NCBI GenBank assembly: GCA_002336725.1
Contig: DDEO01000031.1
Coordinates: 35,365-45,421, forward strand
Origin: Bacteroidetes bacterium UBA1952
GTDB lineage: Bacteria > Bacteroidota > Bacteroidia > Chitinophagales > Chitinophagaceae
Direction: 5' to 3'
Length of the DNA stretch: 10,057 bases
The notes beneath the pieces were generated by a model. It did no database searches, was not told where the DNA came from, and worked only from the letters and a program-made list of their open reading frames with translations. The position numbers and the translations under genes were made by a program. Positions 6,441-10,057 of this stretch are shown piece after piece (within the stretch, counting starts at the first letter, position 1; each line of letters opens with the position of its first letter).

Positions 6441-6765
6441 CGTTATAGCTTCTCCACGGTTCAGGAAAGAGGCAAAGCGCCTTTCTAAAAAGTACCCTTC
6501 TATCAAGGAAGAATTAGCCGACCTCAATGGCATTTTAGCCGAGGCCCCGGAAACCGGAACGCCTTTGGGAAACAATACCTATAAAATCCGCATTGCCATC
6601 AAAAGCAAGGGCAAAGGCAAAAGCGGCGGCGGACGGGTTATTACCTATTTTTTGCAGGAAAACGGCAAAGTGTATCTACTGACTATTTACGATAAATCCG
6701 AGCTGGACAGCATAGACGACAACACCCTAAAAAGGGAAATCCAGGCCATAAAGGGAGGCGTATAA
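6430..6765 (+). CDS. RelE/ParE-family toxin
   Basis: This 111-residue protein has the compact RelE/ParE fold pattern. Helices come first (SPRFRKEAKRLSKKYPSIKEELADL), then the GTPLGNNTYKIRIAIKSKGKGKSGGGRVITYFL strand region rich in basic residues, and the YLLTIYDKSELDSI end. This sequence style is familiar from Bacteroidota RelE/HigB-like toxins, most of which cut mRNA on the ribosome; ParE members instead poison gyrase. The conserved basic patch and length suggest an intact toxin. The start lies inside the antitoxin gene. The pair probably stabilises the element by killing or arresting cells that lose it. Confidence 0.9.
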   Translation: MSFSVIASPRFRKEAKRLSKKYPSIKEELADLNGILAEAPETGTPLGNNTYKIRIAIKSKGKGKSGGGRVITYFLQENGKVYLLTIYDKSELDSIDDNTLKREIQAIKGGV

Positions 6766-6799
6766 AATCCGAAAAAAGCGCCGGGAATCATGTTTATCT

Positions 6800-6827
6800 T
6801 TTGTTTTGCAATTTGTGGGTATATTTG
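6800..6827 (+). promoter_or_regulatory. Bacteroidota-type promoter for the RHH-M15 operon
   Basis: TATATTTG at 6820-6827 matches TAnnTTTG exactly, with TTTG at 6800-6803 about 16 bp upstream, slightly closer than usual. The start site would be near 6834, about 26 bp before the ATG at 6860. This argues against the longer in-frame start at 6806, which would lie upstream of the start site. Confidence 0.55.
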
Positions 6828-6859
6828 GGTATATCTATTTCACCCTTAAATACTTATGT

Positions 6860-7423
6860 ATGCAAGAAACAACAAAATTGCAAACGAATGACGGTAACAA
6901 GGTAACAACTACCTTCAAATGCAGCCCCGCCACCAGGGCGCAGCTACTTACAAAAGCCGCCCAGCTTGATATAACCCTTTTCGCCCTTTGCGAGGATTAT
7001 ATTATAGCCGGTTTGAGCGCCATTAATAAGCCGGAGCAGCCCGCAGCGCCACCCGCTGAAAAGCCGGAACGCACTTTGACCGACACGGATTTAAAGCTCA
7101 TTCACAGCGAAGTAGAGCAGGCTATTTTAAATTACGAAGCCAGCGCCCAGGACGACGACGAAGCCGACGAAGAAGCGCCGCAGCCCGCAACCGGTACGCC
7201 CGTTTTGGCCCTTAGCCTTACACCGGCCCAGCGCCAGGTAATTGACCAGGTGAACGAGTTCCGGAAATCCAAAAACATTCCCGCACTGGAGGACAGCGCC
7301 GCCGAAGTATTGACCGGTTACGCCCAGACGAAGCACAATAATTTTGAGTTTAAAGAGGCCCACGGCTTGAGCATGACGGCTTTTAAAAAAGCACTCAACG
7401 CCCAGGACGAGAAAACCGCTTAA
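6860..7423 (+). CDS. Ribbon-helix-helix-like protein of unknown role
   Basis: From the ATG at 6860 the protein has 187 residues. Residues about 14-52 (KVTTTFKCSPATRAQLLTKA...ITLFALCEDYIIAGL) read as strand-helix-helix, the ribbon-helix-helix pattern of ParD, MobC and plasmid partition proteins. A proline-rich linker (57-72) and an acidic stretch (98-106, DDDEADEEA) follow. A second helical region about 118-180 includes TPAQRQVIDQVNEFRKSKNIPALEDSAAEVL. No membrane segment is seen. It is transcribed with the M15 peptidase gene, whose ATG follows its stop by two bases. Possible roles are DNA binding in partition or mobilization, or control of its own operon. I cannot choose among these, and the RHH reading rests on pattern only. 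Confidence 0.7.
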   Translation: MQETTKLQTNDGNKVTTTFKCSPATRAQLLTKAAQLDITLFALCEDYIIAGLSAINKPEQPAAPPAEKPERTLTDTDLKLIHSEVEQAILNYEASAQDDDEADEEAPQPATGTPVLALSLTPAQRQVIDQVNEFRKSKNIPALEDSAAEVLTGYAQTKHNNFEFKEAHGLSMTAFKKALNAQDEKTA

Positions 7424-7425
7424 AA

Positions 7426-7977
7426 ATGCAGTTCCAATATTTAAGAATCGGACGGGCAAAAATGCCGTTGTTGGTTGCAGGTTTCTTTTTTATAGCGTTC
7501 TATCTGATTTTAAAACGCATCCAGAGAGAGCGGCCAGAAGGCAGCAGCGAGCCAAACACCAACGCAGACGGAAATTATAGCTATAACGGCACAGGGCGGC
7601 CCGAAACGCCCAATTTTAAAGCCGTTTCCTTTGACTGTAAAGACGGCACGAGAGTACCCGCGAGCTATTACGGCAACCTTCATTTTCTGATGCAGCAGCT
7701 TGAAATTTTGCGTGTTCATTTAAAAACACCCATTAACATCAACAGCGGATACCGCACACCAGCCTATAACGCCCGTTTGAACGGCAGTGCAACGAACAGC
7801 CAGCACCTTGTAGGGAAGGCCGCAGACATTACCGCGATAGGGTACAGCCCGGCCACTATTCACCGGAAAATTGAAGAACTGATTTCAAAGGGTCAGCTTC
7901 ATAACGGCGGATTAGGTTTGTACGGCAGCTTTGTTCATTACGATGTAAGGCAAGCGCCCGCCCGATGGAACGGTTAA
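7426..7977 (+). CDS. Membrane-anchored M15-family peptidase
   Basis: This 183-residue protein has an N-terminal membrane segment (about 14-30, PLLVAGFFFIAFYLILK) flanked by basic residues and no cleavage site, so the enzyme domain should face the periplasm on a signal anchor. Residues 36-60 are a polar linker. Residues about 64-181 are an M15A/M15_3 D-Ala-D-Ala-type peptidase domain: INSGYRTPAYNARLNG, then SQHLVGKAADI with zinc ligands H127 and D134, and VHYDVR with the third ligand H171. Such enzymes cut peptidoglycan cross-links or stem peptides and occur as phage endolysins and cell-wall remodelling enzymes. A second ATG at 7462 could also serve, leaving the anchor intact. The gene is tightly coupled to the RHH gene. 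With no capsid or conjugation gene nearby, its use by the element is open. Confidence 0.88.
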   Translation: MQFQYLRIGRAKMPLLVAGFFFIAFYLILKRIQRERPEGSSEPNTNADGNYSYNGTGRPETPNFKAVSFDCKDGTRVPASYYGNLHFLMQQLEILRVHLKTPININSGYRTPAYNARLNGSATNSQHLVGKAADITAIGYSPATIHRKIEELISKGQLHNGGLGLYGSFVHYDVRQAPARWNG

Positions 7978-7987
7978 AACCAACAGC

Positions 7988-8107
7988 CTGAAACACGCAA
8001 AAATATTCCGCTATCTTCTCACCGCTTTTCTCATGGCGGCCTATGTTTGGCAGCTTTGGCGGCAATGCAAAAGAGGTGAAAGCACGGGAAAAACCCAAAA
8101 TTTTTAG
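7988..8107 (+). CDS. Possible small membrane peptide after the M15 gene
   Basis: The frame is open from about 7949 to the TAG at 8105-8107. It reads KHAKIFRYLLTAFLMAAYVWQLWRQ followed by a basic tail, a convincing single membrane helix flanked by positive residues. The only ATG is at 8033, in the middle of the helix, so a full peptide would need a non-ATG start such as CTG at 7988, or a +1 shift at the end of the M15 gene. It may be a remnant, a small holin- or spanin-like protein, or chance. Confidence 0.25.
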   Translation: MKHAKIFRYLLTAFLMAAYVWQLWRQCKRGESTGKTQNF

Positions 8108-8135
8108 TACCGAGGTAATACCGGACGCATACCGG
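8105..8135 (+). promoter_or_regulatory. Candidate integrase arm-type site, right arm
   Basis: TAGTACC-N4-TAATACCGG at 8105-8124 repeats the left arm motif at 111-130 in the same orientation. A further ATACCGG follows at 8129-8135. The region 8108-8178 has no other feature I can support. Confidence 0.55.
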
Positions 8136-8178
8136 CAACAGCACAAGGCCTTTATTTACAAGGGTTTGCGCTGTTTTT

Positions 8179-8199
8179 GTTCGAGTCCAACAGGGGAGC
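8179..8199 (+). tRNA. tRNA 3'-end fragment carried in the right att site
   Basis: A G closing base (8179), T-loop TTCGAGT (8180-8186), T-stem strand CCAAC (8187-8191), acceptor strand AGGGGAG (8192-8198) and C73 (8199) are present. The five bases before the loop (TTTTG) pair poorly with CCAAC, so the tRNA body is absent. This is only the identity segment that restores the tRNA at the other end after integration. It is not a functional gene. Confidence 0.7.
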
Positions 8200-8268
8200 A
8201 AACACCGTTTCGACGGTGTTTTTTTATGCTTAGTATTTTGCAAGAAGCCTTTAAAATCAAGGGTTTTA
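8193..8268. repeat. Right attachment-site repeat (attR)
   Basis: It is identical over 76 bp to 1-76. With the tRNA fragment, identity probably begins near 8179, giving a core of about 90 bp. Host sequence begins at 8269. Confidence 0.9.
8200..8225 (+). terminator. Duplicate of the tRNA terminator in attR
   Basis: The same 9-bp stem, TTCG loop and T-run as at 8-33. Here it would stop transcripts leaving the element from the M15 operon before they enter host DNA. Confidence 0.8.
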
Positions 8269-8386
8269 TACCAAATGGGCAGCTAAAATGAACGCCGCAA
8301 TTCGGCTCTTCGGCTCCCCCTCTTCCGCCAGAGGCGGAGGCCGGGGGTGAGGCTAACGATGCCTGATTTAGCTGTCTAAATGGTAT
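8268..8386. repeat. MITE-like palindromic repeat next to attR
   Basis: A 20-bp end at 8268-8287 and its imperfect inverted copy at 8367-8386 match at 16 of 20 positions. Between them CTCCCCCTCTTCCGCC and GGCGGAGGCCGGGGGTGAG form a G+C-rich imperfect hairpin. Total length is about 119 bp with no coding potential. This is the form of a small non-autonomous transposon or an interspersed palindromic repeat. No target duplication is evident. Confidence 0.5.
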
Positions 8387-8452
8387 GATTCCCTTCGTTT
8401 TGTCATTTCGCAGCGCCCAGCCAGCACACGTCATTGCGGATACGCAATCAGG

Positions 8453-8482
8453 TTCAGCGCAGGCTACGCCTGCGCCGCTGAA
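8453..8482. repeat. Strong hairpin between attR and the host gene
   Basis: A perfect inner stem GCGCAGGC/GCCTGCGC (8457-8464 with 8468-8475) is extended by TTCAGC/GCTGAA arms (8453-8458, 8477-8482). It is framed by TCATTGCGG (8431-8439) and CCGCAATC (8493-8500), again palindromic. This resembles an interspersed chromosomal repeat and could also stop the minus-strand host transcript, whose gene ends at 8537. The rest of 8387-8536 shows nothing else. Confidence 0.5.
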
Positions 8483-8536
8483 AAGCGATAACCCGCAATC
8501 TCTCCCTTGTTTGTGGTGTGGTCTCTTCCGGATGAC

Positions 8537-9865
8537 CTAAATGCGGGATTCGCGCTGCTGGAGCAATCTGTGGATGGCATCGAGCGTCTCGCGAAGTTGT
8601 CGGCGTTCATCGGCGGTCTCGGTGCTGCTGAGGCGCTCCGATTCGTAGGTCTCGATGGCGCGGATGCGGTCAATTTTTTCCAGCGTAAAGCGTTGCAGGT
8701 CGTCGAGGGCGCTTTGCAGTGTGCGGTTTACGTCCACCACGCTATTGGCCAGCACCTGCCGGCTTTCGTCGAGTTGCCGGTAGTGGCTTTGCAGGAAGGC
8801 CATCAGTTGCCGGTTTTCGGCGGTGGCGGCAAGGGCGCGTCCCGCCAGGTCTTCGATGGTGCCGGTGCGGGTCAGAAACACGTTCATCTGCTCCACGCTT
8901 TTTTGCAAATTTTGCAGCAGCCCGTCCACCTGTGTCAGATACGTGTTAAAACCGCTGAGCAGGCCGGTAGATTTCCGGAGTTCCTGCAAAACGCTCACAT
9001 TCGCACCCGAAATCGCCACCAAGTCTGCATTCCGGAGGGAATCGAGCAGTTGGGATTGGGCCAAAAGAGCATCATAGTTGCGGGCGAGCAGGCCGTCGAG
9101 GCGCGAGAGATTGGCGCTGAAATCCTGCCCAAACCGCTGCATCTGGTTTTGCAGACTGCGCAGGGTTCCTTCCGGCGCGGGGTTGAGCAGCGGCAGCAGC
9201 CCGGTTTGCAAAAAGGTATAAAACGCCTCGCGCCGCCGGCTATTTTCCGGAAAAGCCGATTGATAGAAAGCCCCGCGCAACAACTGCCCAAGCAGCAGCC
9301 CCACGAAGAGGGGAAGCAGCAGGTAGTGCGCCGTATGCAGCAGCTTTTCCAGAATCACCCCGATGGGCATTCCGGCCTGCATATAGAAAAAGAAACCGGC
9401 CATAGCGAACACCCCCAATATTCCCGCCTGAAGCGGTGCGGCAAGGGAAGAGCGGATTTTCTCCCGCAGCGTTTCGGAGTGCCGTTCGGCAATGCCTTCC
9501 AGCATCGGGTATTCCAGAGTAGCGACGCTGTTGCGCAGCAGATAAGCATTCATCGCATAGACCATTTGCGTGAATGCCTTCGAGGGGTTGGAAACGCCTA
9601 TGAGCGCCACCGGCACCATGCGCTCCGGCGTGCCGTTCAGATTCATCACGCCCGCCTCGGCGCCGATGGGGATATTAAACTTGTCAATATCGGTGAGCAG
9701 CGTGTCGGTTGGCGTGCGCTCGATGGCGGTAGCCAGGATGCGATAGCGCGAAACGCCCAGTTGTTTCGGGTCGGGGAAAAGCTCCCGAAAGCTGCCAATG
9801 GCTTGCCGCTTTTGGAGGTAGGCAAAGACCTGCGCCAGCAGGATGAGGCTGAGGAGAAAAAGCAT
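8537..9865 (-). CDS. Host membrane protein with a long coiled-coil tail
   Basis: This 442-residue protein has a membrane segment at 2-17, two more at about 147-164 and 181-197, and a long helical, coiled-coil-prone region from about 235 to 435 (LRSLQNQMQRFGQDFSANLSRLDGLL, LLQNLQKSVEQMNVFL, ERRQLRETLDAIHRLLQQR). The segment MNAYLLRNSVATLEYPMLEGIAERHSETL followed by the APLQAGILGVF membrane helix reminds me of large MotA/TolQ/ExbB-like membrane proteins, which include ZorA-type ones. This is recall, not proof. It is visibly richer in G+C than the element genes, as expected for native chromosome. The start is the first ATG of the frame. The overlapping plus-strand frame is a shadow. Confidence 0.75.
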   Translation of the reverse strand: MLFLLSLILLAQVFAYLQKRQAIGSFRELFPDPKQLGVSRYRILATAIERTPTDTLLTDIDKFNIPIGAEAGVMNLNGTPERMVPVALIGVSNPSKAFTQMVYAMNAYLLRNSVATLEYPMLEGIAERHSETLREKIRSSLAAPLQAGILGVFAMAGFFFYMQAGMPIGVILEKLLHTAHYLLLPLFVGLLLGQLLRGAFYQSAFPENSRRREAFYTFLQTGLLPLLNPAPEGTLRSLQNQMQRFGQDFSANLSRLDGLLARNYDALLAQSQLLDSLRNADLVAISGANVSVLQELRKSTGLLSGFNTYLTQVDGLLQNLQKSVEQMNVFLTRTGTIEDLAGRALAATAENRQLMAFLQSHYRQLDESRQVLANSVVDVNRTLQSALDDLQRFTLEKIDRIRAIETYESERLSSTETADERRQLRETLDAIHRLLQQRESRI

Positions 9866-9895
9866 AGCAGGTTCGGAAGTTCCGGAATGGATGGG

Positions 9896-10034
9896 TTATA
9901 CCGTTTTTAATTGGGTAGCCGCACATGGCACGAACCCACATAATGGAGATGGTGGGTCAAGGCTTGTGCTGAACTTGATTCAGTGCCGCCATGACGGATA
10001 ACGTACGAAAGAAATTACAGGAGCTTATACCGTT
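9896..10034. repeat. Intergenic region with a short direct repeat TTATACCGTT
   Basis: TTATACCGTT occurs at 9896-9905 and 10025-10034, and ACCCAC/GTGGGT forms a small inverted repeat at 9934-9957. No gene is evident from 9866 to the window end. The TTATACC start resembles the end of the palindromic repeat at 8268, so a related small insertion is possible. Confidence 0.3.
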
Positions 10035-10057
10035 AAGTAGGTTGTCAGAATTAGTTT

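Larger units (their letters stand above)
1..8268. mobile_element. Integrated 8.2-kb replicon-like element in a tRNA 3' end
   Basis: The element is bounded by identical 76-bp direct repeats whose starts lie 8192 bp apart. A tyrosine recombinase sits at the tRNA-proximal end and reads away from it, the usual arrangement for tRNA-targeting integrative elements. Contents are integrase, XRE repressor, excisionase-like HTH protein, primase-helicase, iteron-type origin, phased A-tract region, toxin-antitoxin pair, RHH-like protein and M15 peptidase. No relaxase, type IV secretion, terminase or structural gene is visible. The repeat and gene content are seen directly. Mobility and autonomous replication are inferred from the families. 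A phage satellite, a mobilizable element or an integrated plasmid are all possible. Confidence 0.88.

Noticed and set aside
8043..8291. 82-residue plus-strand frame running into attR
   Set aside because: It translates the tRNA fragment and terminator and ends in host DNA, so it crosses the recombination site. It has no recognisable features.
8268..8386. MITE insertion splitting an originally longer att repeat
   Set aside because: Sequence after 8386 does not resume the left-hand sequence following base 76, so the repeat genuinely ends at 8268.
8507..9910. 467-residue open frame on the plus strand
   Set aside because: It is the shadow of the minus-strand membrane protein. It is full of His, Gln and Arg, with no membrane segments or domain logic, whereas the opposite strand gives clear hydrophobic helices and a coiled coil.

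Overview
The window looks like a Bacteroidota chromosome carrying a small integrated element. Three things point to this phylum. Several intergenic regions hold exact TAnnTTTG boxes, the Bacteroidota -7 promoter motif. The integrase has the arm-binding and SAM-like layout common in this phylum. The RelE-like toxin closely resembles a familiar Bacteroidota family. Genus cannot be read from the sequence.

Layout: a directly repeated block of 76 bp (1-76 and 8193-8268, identical) contains the last bases of a tRNA gene and its UUCG-hairpin terminator. The right copy carries slightly more of the tRNA (T-loop and T-stem 3' strand), but the bases before it do not complete a T-arm. The intact tRNA should therefore lie just left of the window. 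The C at discriminator position 73 suggests tRNA-His. The two copies are 8192 bp apart, so this is an element inserted by site-specific recombination into the 3' end of a tRNA gene. Everything between them is element; everything right of 8268 is host.

Inside the element, from the tRNA outward: a tyrosine recombinase; a convergent XRE-type repressor; a divergent operon after an operator-like palindrome, containing an AlpA/excisionase-like HTH protein and a small unknown protein; and a large primase-helicase (degenerate CHC2-like region, Toprim, SF3-like ATPase). Next comes a gene-free stretch of about 860 bp with two special parts. One is an iteron cluster built on CTGCCCGTTA next to an AT-rich tract, a probable replication origin. 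The other is about 280 bp of A/T-tracts phased at about 10.7 bp, predicted to be strongly curved. After this come an antitoxin/RelE-like toxin pair, then a two-gene unit of a ribbon-helix-helix-like protein and a membrane-anchored M15 peptidase. Matching 20-bp sites near both ends (111-130 and 8105-8124) look like integrase arm sites.

Together the genes describe an integrating, probably self-replicating replicon: recombinase and excisionase for movement, repressor plus operator for a quiet/active switch, primase-helicase plus iterons for replication, and toxin-antitoxin for maintenance. I see no relaxase, coupling protein, terminase or capsid gene, so its route between cells is unexplained. 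A satellite of a phage or a conjugative element is the simplest reading.

The right flank (8269-10057) holds short palindromic interspersed repeats and one host gene on the minus strand. That gene encodes a membrane protein with a long coiled-coil tail, possibly distantly related to MotA/TolQ/ExbB-type proteins.
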